The translations under genes were made by a program, and so were the position numbers. From Protostelium mycophagum (taxonomy: Eukaryota > Evosea > Variosea > Protosteliida > Protosteliaceae): a stretch of DNA of 20,293 nt. Shown one piece after another: positions 1 through 8,104 of this stretch. The stretch spans positions 1 to 20,293 of the forward strand of contig MZNV01001050.1 in NCBI GenBank assembly GCA_002081555.1, written 5' to 3'. Below the pieces are notes generated by a model, which did no database searches, was not told where the DNA came from, and saw only the letters and a program-made list of their open reading frames with translations. Every line of letters starts with the position of its first letter. The first letter of the stretch is position 1.

Positions 1-90
1 TTATGATCCTCATTATCACTCATCTCAGAGTCTTTAGTGCTATAACCCCAATGTTCAACACAAACTATATTAGTCAGATTTTTGGAATAG

Positions 91-116
91 ATTGATATTG
101 ATATCAATATCAGTAT
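91..116. repeat. Near-perfect 24-bp palindrome
   Basis: Two half-sites of the form attgatattgat meet at GATATC with one mismatch, so the stretch could fold into a hairpin. It sits just beyond the stop of the small minus-strand reading frame at 110-328. No function can be assigned; simple AT-rich palindromes are common. Confidence 0.6.
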
Positions 117-361
117 GAATGTGTCAATGTCAAATTTTCATCAACTGTTACCTCAGTATTGGCTATTTCCACAAATGCTAGACTAACATAGTATCCCATA
201 GGGAATGATGCTAACAAAGAAGCATTGACAGTTTGATCCACTTTATCTCTTATAGGGAGCACAACAGTCTTCACATAGCAAGATCTGGCCAAACTCCACT
301 CTTGAGGAAATGTTTTGGACTCCATCAAGTAGCATGCCCTTCCATCAATGTATCTGGCTAG
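110..361 (-). CDS. Fragment of an unrecognised coding segment
   Basis: A minus-strand reading frame runs from inside the repeat array at 311-361 down to a TGA at 110-112. The protein text is not low-complexity: it contains YIDGRACYLMESKTFPQEWS, then a hydrophobic stretch FPMGYYVSLAFVEIANTEV and possible N-glycosylation sites (NAS, NLT). Its N-terminal part is the unit that is repeated upstream on this strand (311-633), so the array seems to have grown out of this exon. I do not recognise the family. It may be the 3' part of a larger gene whose upstream exons are lost in the array, or a relic. Confidence 0.35.
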   Translation of the reverse strand, partial: LARYIDGRACYLMESKTFPQEWSLARSCYVKTVVLPIRDKVDQTVNASLLASFPMGYYVSLAFVEIANTEVTVDENLTLTHSY

Positions 362-633
362 ACTCCATCAAGTAGCATGCCCTTCTATCAATATATCTGG
401 CTAGATGTTTTGGACTCCATTAAGTAGCAAGCCATTCCATTAATATATCTGGCTAGATCAATGCACAACAGTCTTGACATGGGGAGATCTGACCAAATTC
501 CACTCTCAAGGAAATGTTTTGGACTCTATCAAGTAGCAAGCCCTTCCATCAATGTATCTGGCTAGTCCACTCTTAAGGAAATATTTTGGACTCTATCAAG
601 TAGCATGCCCTTCCATCAATGTATCTGGCTAGT
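258..633. repeat. Degenerate tandem repeat array derived from an exon
   Basis: Five diverged copies of a unit of about 45-50 bp share the core CAAGTAGCATGCCCTTCCA followed by tcaatgtatctggctag. They begin near 311, 361, 407, 511 and 580. Two copies are preceded by a second, longer element of about 54 bp (258-312 and 462-515) beginning gcacaacagtctt. This gives a higher-order structure of long and short units. Read on the minus strand, the unit encodes the start of the reading frame at 110-328, so this is amplified exon sequence and not a simple satellite. Copies differ by several substitutions each, so the array is not recent. Confidence 0.8.
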
Positions 634-700
634 ATAGATAAATAGCATTAGAGGAATGAGTATTTATTCTTCTTGATTATATTTCTGAAATCTAAATGGA

Positions 701-880
701 AGTATGTTTCGTAGGTCCTGTATATTTTATCAGCTATTTATAAGGATATATTTCACTGTGGCATATACCTGCCTGGAACACTCAGAACAGAGTATGTTTC
801 GTAGGTCCTGTATATTTTATCAGCTATTTATAAGGATATATTTCACTGTGGCATATACCTGCCTGGAACACTCAGAACAG
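701..880. repeat. Perfect 90-bp tandem duplication
   Basis: Positions 701-790 and 791-880 are identical base for base, beginning agtatgtttcgtagg and ending cactcagaacag. The period is 30 codons, so a plus-strand frame at 704-940 stays open across it, but that frame has no recognisable family and the composition of non-coding DNA. Absence of any difference means a very recent duplication or an assembly artefact. Confidence 0.9.
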
Positions 881-1551
881 AGGAAAATGAATTTACCTCT
901 GCCCCAAAGAACTCTGCAATTTAGTGAGCCAAAGTTGTAGATAAAATATACCTATAAAGTGCCGGAAGTCTATGGCAAATTACGTCTTGCTGGTAAATTA
1001 TCTTTTTGGACAGCATCTTTATAGATAATATGTTTCTGTTGAGATATTGTCTGAACACGGTAAGGTTACCTAAAGAAAATTGTTCCGATATGGCATCAAA
1101 ACATCCCACCTAAATTCCGATTTTCCAGAGAAATCTGCGAATATTTTTGTGACAATCCCATTCTAACCAATCACGCACAGCATAATGTTAGACTCTGTCT
1201 CACACTCGCTGCAGTCCTGGTCATTGCTGCAATTTTAATTCACTGATATTGGAAATTTCCTAATGATGCGATTTGCATATTCCAGACTGGAGATTTATGT
1301 TACACTTTTTCCAAGGTGTATCGGTAGCTTACCACAAAAAACGCGGCAACAACCCATGATGACTTGTCAACCCAAATATTTCCCTTTCATATTTTCATTC
1401 TTCCCTTCTCTAATATGGTCCACTGTCTCTTTCTTGCGATTCTAGTGCTCTCTTTCTCTTCGGTAGCCAGTGGGTTTGCAGTCCTCTCATACTACAACAC
1501 CTCCAGCTGTACCTCTGGACCTTATGAAGTCGAGGCCTTTCCCTTCTCCAA
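881..1551. other. No clear gene; possible 5' exons of the SET gene
   Basis: About 670 bp without a gene I can support. Short open frames exist on both strands (minus 921-1109, plus 1263-1445 and 1364-1594) but none matches a family I know. The upstream exons of the SET gene that begins or continues at 1552 should lie here, since its reading frame meets a TGA near 1523. A splice acceptor such as ...tttgcag at 1482 or the start ATG at 1552 itself are the candidates; I cannot choose between them. Confidence 0.4.
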
Positions 1552-2183
1552 ATGCGTCAATACCCTTTCTCAGGCATCAACGAGAGGGAATTAGAGTACT
1601 ACCTCATTCGCTATTACAGACAGTGCCTGGCGCAAGATCTCCCTTTCGAGATTTTAAACAGAGAAAGTGAACTATCAGTAATTAGCAAAACAGATGATCA
1701 TTTATACCTTCAAAGATTTCTCAAGGGTGATTTGAGTAAGTAGATAATTTAGAAAAAAAGAATTCATTTGAACAGTTGACCTCCCTTTGGAATTGAACAA
1801 AACATTCATTGGACATCATGACAGTTTGATCGATATAGGTGCAAAATTTAAATCAATCAATGATTCACCTTAATGATTTCAAAAGGAGATGATTCTTATA
1901 AAGTCCTGATAGGCCCGATATCACTCCTTAATCATACATGTAACCAAAACATAGAATTCGACTTTGAAGATAATAGATGTTCTTTAATAATTAAAAATGG
2001 TAAGAACTAAGATTATTTCAAAGTTGAAATGTACAGTTAAGATAAGTTTTGGAAAAGAGGTGAAAGGTAAATGAAGTATAATAATTCAATGAATAACCAA
2101 TCTTAGTCAGATACAACAAGAAAAGCAAACTCTGGTTTGATTGCAAATGTGAAGGTACTCGGCATTTGGATTGTATATTTTAA
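1552..2183 (+). CDS. SET-domain protein, SUV4-20 (KMT5B/C)-like
   Basis: Five exons joined in phase: 1552-1735, 1776-1838, 1886-1999, 2037-2066, 2107-2183; introns of 40, 47, 37 and 40 nt. The 155 residues visible align in order with the SET domain of SUV4-20 histone H4 lysine-20 methyltransferases. The early YYRQCLAQDLPFEI matches the family's ...YLR..LP..GFEI stretch. The core VLIGPISLLNHTCNQN matches LGPAAFINHDCRPN and keeps the Asn-His-x-Cys of the cofactor site. Next comes FGKEVKVRY (family GEEI..YY), then a Cys-x-Cys tail, WFDCKCEG. The domain is short and the Asp of NHDC is Thr here, so activity is uncertain. Upstream exons are probably missing from this model. The stop is TAA; an AATAAA lies about 27 bp downstream. 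Confidence 0.72.
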
Positions 2184-2520
2184 CAGTTGAGCAGTTTGTG
2201 TGCTCCAATAAAAATGATTAGATTGGATATTCTTTATTTTGCATAGCAAATAGCTTCATTTTAAATGTAATAAAATCAGTCTGATACTTGTTGAAATTGA
2301 AGTGTTCACCAGTAATCTTAGCATCAGACAAGTCTGATGGCTATAGAAGCAAAGTAAATCTTGTGGACTCGCTACAATTCATAGTCAAGAATCTCATTAG
2401 GATATTTCTTGTTGCATTGATGTCTCTGTCTGACTCTTGTGGAGAAGGGCAAATGAAGTTCCTCTTTTTACTTGCTCATTTGAATAAAACAAACGAGTCA
2501 TAACCATATAAGGGGCAGAG
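2184..2520. other. Intergenic, no gene seen
   Basis: AT-rich spacer between the SET gene and the next plus-strand gene. It contains an AATAAA at about 2209 that could serve the SET gene. A short plus frame (2288-2503) and its antisense shadows show no family signature. The 30 bp before 2521 end in aaggggcagag directly in front of the ATG. Confidence 0.5.
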
Positions 2521-3560
2521 ATGGAGAAAGCAGTTCTCGGTTTTTTAAAGGCTGAGCGTCCTGAGTGGACAGTATCAGTAGAGGGTGCCAAAATCCATAT
2601 ATCTCAGAAGAATCTTGATAATGAGACAACAGCTGCACGAGTATCCCTCCGTGAAAAATGGGGTGTATTTTTGAAGAAATACAACAAATCTGTCTCGCGA
2701 TCCATAACCAGAATATATAAAGAGATGGATGTGGGAACCGAAGTGCTGTTAGAAGATCGGCAATATAGAAGATTTTCAGGTCAAATTGAGGCAATGGACG
2801 ATGAAACCGTTACAGCCATCATCTTAGACAACAAGACAAAGATCCATTGTTCACCAACGCCACCTAAGACCTCCAATTCAAGTTTGTATTAATATAAATA
2901 CGTTTTATAACCATTTTTAGAGGATCACGAGTACATGATTGTGAGTGGGCTTGGTCAACAAATTCCTGTTAGCATTTTGGAATTCTTGAATGATGCTTTT
3001 ACCACGCCCAAAAAGCGAAAAACTCCCGAAACCCCAGAAAGACAACCCTCTGGAAACGATAAACCACTTCACGAATTGTCCAATTCTTCCACCGTAATAG
3101 AAGAACAACAGCCCCAGGCAAAGGTAAACATATCAATTATCAAAAATAATTTTTTAAATACTCATCCCAAAAGCGTGTAGAAAAGCTTGATGATGAAATG
3201 AAACGATTAGAGTTGCTCATCAAAGAAGTCGATAACTCAAATCAAAGTAAGGGCAGAAAATATCAAATATAATAACAATCTACAGAAATCCAAATTCTCA
3301 AAGAACAAGTTCAGAGGGATGTCAAAGGTATATTATCTTCATAGAAACGCTGATGACCGGCAGATGACTATGATAATGCTTGGAATGAGGATACTCTCAT
3401 CAAGTATTTTAGTGAGATTGATCAAGGAAACAATTTCATTGAAAGACTTAAGTCTGGCTATAAACAACAGTATGAACTGAAAGAGATAGCCATATCTATT
3501 TTAAAAAAATACGTGCAACTCCCTGAAGAAGAAATCAGAGCTCTCATGGACAAAATATAG
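2521..3560 (+). CDS. Unknown protein with barrel-like domain and coiled coil (paralogue 1)
   Basis: Five exons: 2521-2881, 2921-3123, 3174-3246, 3286-3327, 3364-3560; introns of 39, 50, 39 and 36 nt; 291 residues ending at TAG. N-terminus (about 1-55) contains FLKAERPEW and LREKWGVFLKKYN. Residues about 70-110 (VGTEVLLEDRQYRRFSGQIE and following strands) look like a small SH3/Tudor-type barrel. A basic Pro/Thr linker (TTPKKRKTPETPERQP) resembles a nuclear localisation signal. It is followed by a coiled coil (VEKLDDEMKRLELLIKEV) and a C-terminal helical motif YELKEIAISILKK...LPEEEIRALMDKI. A diverged paralogue lies inverted at 8105-9041 with the same exon lengths (361 and 42 nt) and phases. 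The family is not known to me; a nuclear chromatin-associated role is only a guess. Confidence 0.75.
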
Positions 3561-3890
3561 ATATCATTAATTTGTGTCTTTATTTTATAATCAAAGCATA
3601 TTATCCTGTGGACACGCCACTAAGCAACTGAGTCAACATTATTCTAGGATGCTTCAAAAGTTGCTTATGCTTTTTATATTTAATTTTCCAAATATTGCCA
3701 AAAGTGAGAGTTTGCTTGTGAGCACTTCATCTGATATGACTATGTTCTATTTGGAAATTCTTTCACTTTGTGTTTCATCCAAGATTTGAACTTGTAAAAA
3801 CGACAAATCAACATTTCTTTGTTATTGACAACAAAATATTTTCACAGAAAGAACATTTTCGGAATCCCAGATTCAAAAATCATCACAGTA
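3561..3890. other. Gap with one unassigned open frame
   Basis: A plus-strand open frame without an ATG start covers 3574-3789 and ends at TGA. Its translation is hydrophobic and Ser-rich with no motif I recognise, and no consistent splice sites link it to either neighbour. I treat the stretch as non-coding with low confidence. Confidence 0.35.
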
Positions 3891-4196
3891 ATGATGGATC
3901 ACACCGCAAAAGATGACCTCAAAACCTTTTTCTTTGCTCGTATTCTCAAAGATTATAACATTCAATATGAAAATCAGCAAGAGCTGGTAAAGGAGTTTCA
4001 AAGGTTATTCAATGAGGAAGGTAGCCACTCTCGCATAAAGGAAAGATGGAACGCTCTCCTCGCTAGAATTGCTATATTTCTTCATTTAGACTTGCAAGAA
4101 AGCCTAAAACTCCTGAAGCAGGAAGACATTCTGAGAAGTATTAGAATTAACAACTATAAATCTTATGTTATTAGTTACTTCAAGAAGTGGCGATGA
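3891..4196 (+). CDS. Small helical protein, unknown
   Basis: Single open frame with two adjacent ATGs (3891 and 3894), about 100 residues, ending at TGA. It is rich in charged helices (AKDDLKTFFFARILKDYN, ELVKEFQRLF, RIKERWNALLARIA, ESLKLLKQEDILRSIRI). No domain recognised. Its last 30 bp overlap in another frame with the start of the next gene at 4165. The two could be a single gene whose junction I cannot place: no standard intron joins the frames. Confidence 0.5.
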   Translation: MMDHTAKDDLKTFFFARILKDYNIQYENQQELVKEFQRLFNEEGSHSRIKERWNALLARIAIFLHLDLQESLKLLKQEDILRSIRINNYKSYVISYFKKWR

Positions 4197-4754
4197 TATC
4201 ATCTGCTCTGTGAAGAAAATTAAGCTTTCATCAGACCAACTTTACATTACTATAGACTCGCCCAAGGTGCTTTTCATAACTGAACTTGAAGTTACAAAAC
4301 AAGAGATACATTCAGGTTAGATAAAAAGCATTGTGCATTTCTAAGCATCTTAGAAGTATTGAGAGGTGACTATATCCTGAAAAAGGAATCTTTCTGTTTT
4401 ACAGAATATGAAAGGTTTGTTTTTGAGATTAAATCAAAGTCAAATTAACTGGAATAGTACTTCCCTCGACTACCTAATTGTTTCAGGTAATGATACATTA
4501 ATAAATAGAGTATCATTTTTTGTAGGTAGTAAACAGAATTTGGACCCTCAAACAAGCGCTCAAAGTAAATAAGATTATATCGAATGTATATTGATCACAA
4601 AATAGAGATGATTCAACTATACATCACACACTTCTTGAGAAGAAACAACATTGTCTTAAGTAACGATCAATTGAAAGATATTGCCCGAGACATTTCTCAA
4701 ATTTCGCCTCAACGCAAACTCAAAGATTTAGTCTCTGAAGCCATCTCTAAATAA
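4165..4754 (+). CDS. Unknown protein with beta-rich N-terminus and helical tail
   Basis: Five exons: 4165-4315, 4354-4414, 4458-4486, 4526-4564, 4606-4754; introns of 38, 43, 39 and 41 nt, all phases agree; 142 residues. The first half alternates hydrophobic residues as in an OB-like or other beta barrel (IKLSSDQLYITIDSPKVLFI, then EVLRGDYILKKESFCF). The C-terminus LKDIARDISQISPQRKLKDL resembles the helical tail of the gene at 2521-3560. The TAA stop sits inside AAATAAAAG and lies 4 bp from the stop of the convergent homeodomain gene. Function unknown; relation to DNA-binding OB-fold proteins is speculative. Confidence 0.6.
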
Positions 4755-4766
4755 AAGTTTATTCAA
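4749..4766. terminator. Back-to-back poly(A) signals between convergent genes
   Basis: On the plus strand the stop TAA (4752-4754) lies within AATAAA; on the minus strand the stop TAA (4761-4759) also lies within AATAAA. Both transcripts must therefore end beyond each other's stop codon, giving overlapping 3' ends with essentially no spacer. Confidence 0.65.
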
Positions 4767-5719
4767 TTATCTGCTTTGTCATACTAGTTCTGCGTCTATA
4801 ATGTGTCAACAAAGATAATATTTTCAAGCAAACCTCTTATTAGTGAACCAATGACTCTGTATATAATAAGTTTGTCAATCAACTCGAAAGAATACACTTA
4901 CAATTTGTACATCTGTCAATTGTACTTTGTTGCTCAATTGCATCCTCTGCTCCTCGGTAGGATATTGTTCCTGAACTTTTAATACCTTGATTTTAAAACA
5001 TTCCCACCTCGCTAAAGAATTGTTGCAAATAGTCCAGCTGCCACCTCTGAAAATTTTGCCTTTTTCTTTGTCTTTTTCGTGAGACATTTGGCAATTCTTG
5101 ATCTTGAAGGTTACTAGGTTGCTCTGACGATTCTGTTAAAGCGTCTATTTGAATATCATTGCTGTTTATTTTGAACTTAAAGTCATGATGCTGTGAACAG
5201 TTATGTTTGAAGTGAACAGCTATCTTACCAATCTTGTACATTCCTTTTGTATTTCCAATAGGTTCAGCACCGCAGAAGGATTATTCATGTTCATCATAAC
5301 TTCCTGTAATCAACCAATGAATCTATCAGCTCCAAATTTTCCATTCTTACTTTTGTTATTTCCTTCATGATGTTTCGGTATTTCTCACCCACAAATGATT
5401 CTGCGGTTTTGCAGTTAAAACAATGTCTCTCTGATTCTGATGACCTCATGAAAGCTAAGAAGGTTTCAATGACGTCTAAATAACACTTGAATTCATATTT
5501 TAACCCAGCAATGTCACGGATGTTTTCTTCATCAGTGTTGCATTCGTTCTGAAATTAGTTAATAAAAGTATGATAGACATTACGTACATCGTTCATGATG
5601 ATGAATACTTCAACAGATGTTAATTGGTTGTTATGGAAGATGTCGCTTTTATGATGACTGGAACAAGTAAATAGCATATTTCCAGATAAAACCTCCGAAT
5701 ACAACCAGACAAGTATCAT
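4759..5719 (-). CDS. Homeodomain transcription factor
   Basis: Seven exons on the minus strand: 5719-5588, 5548-5351, 5303-5229, 5190-5008, 4970-4902, 4856-4834, 4795-4759; introns of 39, 47, 38, 37, 45 and 38 nt. All phases agree and give 238 residues. The C-terminal third is a homeodomain: a basic arm SRKRQRKRQNFQRWQLDYLQ (helix 1), then EQYPTEEQRMQLSNKVQLT (helix 2) and recognition helix DVQISHWFTNKRRR, keeping the invariant Trp-Phe, Asn and Arg. The N-terminal part (about 1-150) has two CxxC-like cysteines (HCFNCK) but no recognised domain. Length between helices 1 and 2 fits the ordinary 60-residue class better than TALE. The start is 28 bp from the divergent RPA-like gene, so they share one promoter. 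Confidence 0.82.
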
Positions 5720-5747
5720 GTTTACGCCATAAAAAGATAACGTAACA
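5720..5747. promoter_or_regulatory. Shared 28-bp divergent promoter
   Basis: Only 28 bp separate the start codons of the divergent homeodomain and RPA70-like genes. The stretch contains ataaaaagataacg but no certain TATA box. Core promoter elements for both genes must lie here or inside the coding sequences. Confidence 0.5.
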
Positions 5748-7103
5748 ATGGAAGAGGATTTGTGGTTGACACAAGAGTTTCAAAAACCTAAAAGGCCAAA
5801 GGTATAGGTTTATAATTTAGATAGAAACTCATTTTCACAGTGTGATCACTCACATGTGCGTGCTAGGGTACTAAAATTAAGAATCTTGTTAAATGGATCT
5901 GGATTGGCTGCATCAATAGTAAACGATAATCAACAAGAAATGTCCCTTGTTGCATTTGGGTCTGAGGGAAAATTAAAAACACAACAATTATTGACTAATA
6001 CTTTCTAGTCAAAACATTGGTGCAAACCGTTCGAATTGGAAAGGTAGAAAGAAAATAAATAAAAAATGAAGCGATAACTGACTTTGCAAGGACTATTGGT
6101 TGGACAACTTAGAACTAAAATCGATTGACCCTCAATATGCCACCGACTATAGATCATAATTACAACAGCTTCCTCTCAAACTCACCTGGTTTATAATTTT
6201 GTGAGTTTTGAGACGATCAAAAGAACCCAAGACAAAGAACGTGTAGACTTAATTGGATATATACATCGTATAAATAGCATGAAAGATACAGGCACTTTGC
6301 AGAGGATGTCAATCACCTTAAGAGATTTAGGTTAGTCACTCTTTTGAGTGTTTCTACACTCACCAAACCTTAGACTTCAATTATGTCAATATAGTATTAT
6401 GGAACAGTGACGCAAATAGAACAGATATTTCTAGGGGTCTTGAAAGGTAATTATTATTGTCTTCTATGAGTCGATTAAAATACGGTAGAATTCTAGCAGT
6501 GAAACGAGGAGTTGTGGCTTCATACCAGGGTTTGTTATTCATCAATCCAGATAATTGGACTTTATTGGACTCGAACCCCAATATAGAGGAAGCACAACAT
6601 ATGATTATGGAGTCACACAATTGCATGGTTCAACAAGCCCAAAAAATATCTCTCCAACAAATATTGGATGACAACTACACCGCTGGAATATTTCAAGTCG
6701 ATACAATCATAGAGTCATATAGAAACAGTAACATCAGTTATTCGGCATGCACAAAGTGTGGGAAGAGCACCAGACAATCCTGCCAGTTACATCCAGAAGC
6801 ATTGACAGAATTCAAATATGTCGTCAACTTTCAATGTTCTATCGAAGGGAAGAGTATATGGTTCGTGGCTTATGATAGGGTCATTGAGAACCTAGTCAAT
6901 TTTACTGCAAATGACATGCATGATTTATTGGAGGTGACAGATTTCAAAATATAAATAGTGAACACTTTCAGACTGCTTCAATACACGATAAATTGATGAA
7001 TTTGTGTGGGAAAAAATACAGTTTATTGGTGGATATAAGAGTTGCTGAAGAGTCTACTTCATTGATCATAAGATCTTTAATTTTAAAGAGTGACACAAAA
7101 TAA
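5748..7103 (+). CDS. RPA70/MEIOB-like single-stranded-DNA-binding protein
   Basis: Exons placed at 5748-5801, 5841-5959, 6009-6043, 6091-6330, 6374-6446, 6489-6933, 6972-7103. Three OB folds can be followed. The first (VRARVLKLRILLNGSG, then QQEMSLVAFG) resembles DNA-binding domain A of RPA70. The second begins with TQDKERVDLIGYIHRI and MSITLRDL and runs to VNIVLWNSDANRT (domain B). The third is a C-terminal domain with a zinc ribbon, YSACTKCGKSTRQSCQLH, followed by EFKYVVNFQC and IWFVAYD (domain C). The short N-terminus without RPA70N fits a MEIOB-type or divergent RPA1. The segment 6091-6190 gives the expected RIGKDYWLDNLELKSIDPQY only in a frame that does not match the flanking exons and contains a TAA (6157). 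This is either sequence error, damage or splicing I cannot see. It ends TAA within AATAAA. Confidence 0.75.
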
Positions 7104-7143
7104 ATCACGACTTTCATTTACATGATTTCATTCTAAAAGAGAT

Positions 7144-7393
7144 TTATATTCTATTTAATACAGCCATTATATCTTCTTTGCTCATGCTAATGTGACTGGC
7201 CAATATATTCATGGCTACGTTCTTATAATCGTCTGCACAAGAGAAATATTCTAGTACTGGGACCGTGCTGACGTACTTTGGATTTGTGGCTTTGCCAGAA
7301 ATCCAGCTGCAATATAAAATGCATGTAGATATAGTCTATTGTAAGTCTTAAGGTGTGCCTAAACTATTTTTGGAGCATAAAAATGACCAACAT
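7144..7393 (-). CDS. Small protein sharing a C-terminal helix motif
   Basis: Two exons (7393-7365 and 7306-7144) with a 58-nt intron in phase, 63 residues, TAA stop. The last 28 residues, YKNVAMNILASHISMSKEDI plus MAVLNRI, follow the pattern of the C-terminus of the 2521-3560 gene (YELKEIAISILKK.. EEEIRALMDKI), and both proteins stop directly after the final Ile. It may be a stand-alone copy of that tail module, or the last exons of a gene whose upstream part is lost. It lies inside what should be the first intron region of the plus-strand RCC1 gene. Function unknown. Confidence 0.5.
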
Positions 7394-7410
7394 AATATTT
7401 ATCCTTATAG

Positions 7411-8069
7411 AACTCTAAAGGCCAATTGGGTCACCCAATTACGGTAAGTACTTTTTTCTGATGTGTTTATCACAGGCCGAATAATTTTTTTAAATTGCTC
7501 TTGATGAGCTCATCGAGGCTTTTTGAGAACCTCCATAAAAATGATCGCTCACATCTGACAGAGGAGTTATATCTCAGAACCAACAGCAACACCAAGGGTG
7601 ACTCGAGCTGGCATTGATGTGGTGTGTGGGAAGCACTCTACTTCCGTGCTTGTAGAAGGAGGTATCACGACCATCTGTTTACATTCTAATATGATTATTT
7701 ATCTCTCGTTGAAATATTCCCAAAAATTTTTGACCAATATGACAGGTGACGTCTATTCCTTTGGTGACGGGAAGCATGAAATGAACCATCTCGAAAGTCT
7801 TAAGAGGCACAAGATCACCGCGTTGGCCTATGCTTTTGGATCGTACGTTGGTATCTCTGCAAAGGGAGAGGTGAGGCTCTATGAGGTGTATCTTCCTTGC
7901 ACCGCAAGTACAATTGTACATATCTCAGACGAGAAATAACACTTCGAAAATGCCTTTCATTCGGGAATATACACAAATCACCACAAATGAGATTTGTGGG
8001 ATGTCTGAAATGTATTTGTGTCCAAGCATATTGTGTCAGATTAACCAAATCTATAGTATGTCAATCTGA
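7411..8069 (+). CDS. RCC1-repeat protein, 5' end unresolved
   Basis: Exons 7411-7443, 7562-7661, 7746-7885 and 7929-8069 join in phase. They give one and a half RCC1 blades: NSKGQLGHPIT, then TPRVTRAGIDVVCGKHSTSV and GGDVYSFGDGKHEM, then GSYVGISAKGEVRLYE. This is the NxxGQLG / CGxxHS / GxVYSFG order of RCC1 propellers (chromatin-bound Ran exchange factors and many unrelated blade proteins). Only about 125 residues are visible, too few for a seven-blade propeller, so upstream exons are missing or the gene is a remnant. Introns of 118 and 84 nt are longer than usual here and may hide further exons. The last exon could instead splice at 8055 to end at TAG 8118-8120. Confidence 0.6.
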
Positions 8070-8104
8070 CACATCCGACAGGTCTTCTCATGGAGAACTC
8101 ACTC

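Noticed and set aside
258-633. CRISPR array
   Set aside because: Units are contiguous and degenerate with no unique spacers of fixed length, and the DNA is eukaryotic.
921-1109. Minus-strand open frame of 62 codons
   Set aside because: No family resemblance, no supporting splice sites, and low-complexity surroundings.
2397-2794. Minus-strand frames opposite the 2521 gene
   Set aside because: Antisense shadows of a gene supported by phase-consistent introns and a paralogue.
6015-6035. tRNA-like GTTCGAATT word
   Set aside because: No acceptor stem, anticodon arm or matching D-arm around it; it lies in an exon of the RPA-like gene. No tRNA or rRNA gene found in the window.
7476-7570. Exon-like frame reading SSSRLFENLHKNDRSHLTEE
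   Set aside because: It looks coding, but the RCC1 repeat joins in phase only if this stretch is removed as intron; kept as a possible alternative exon, not called.
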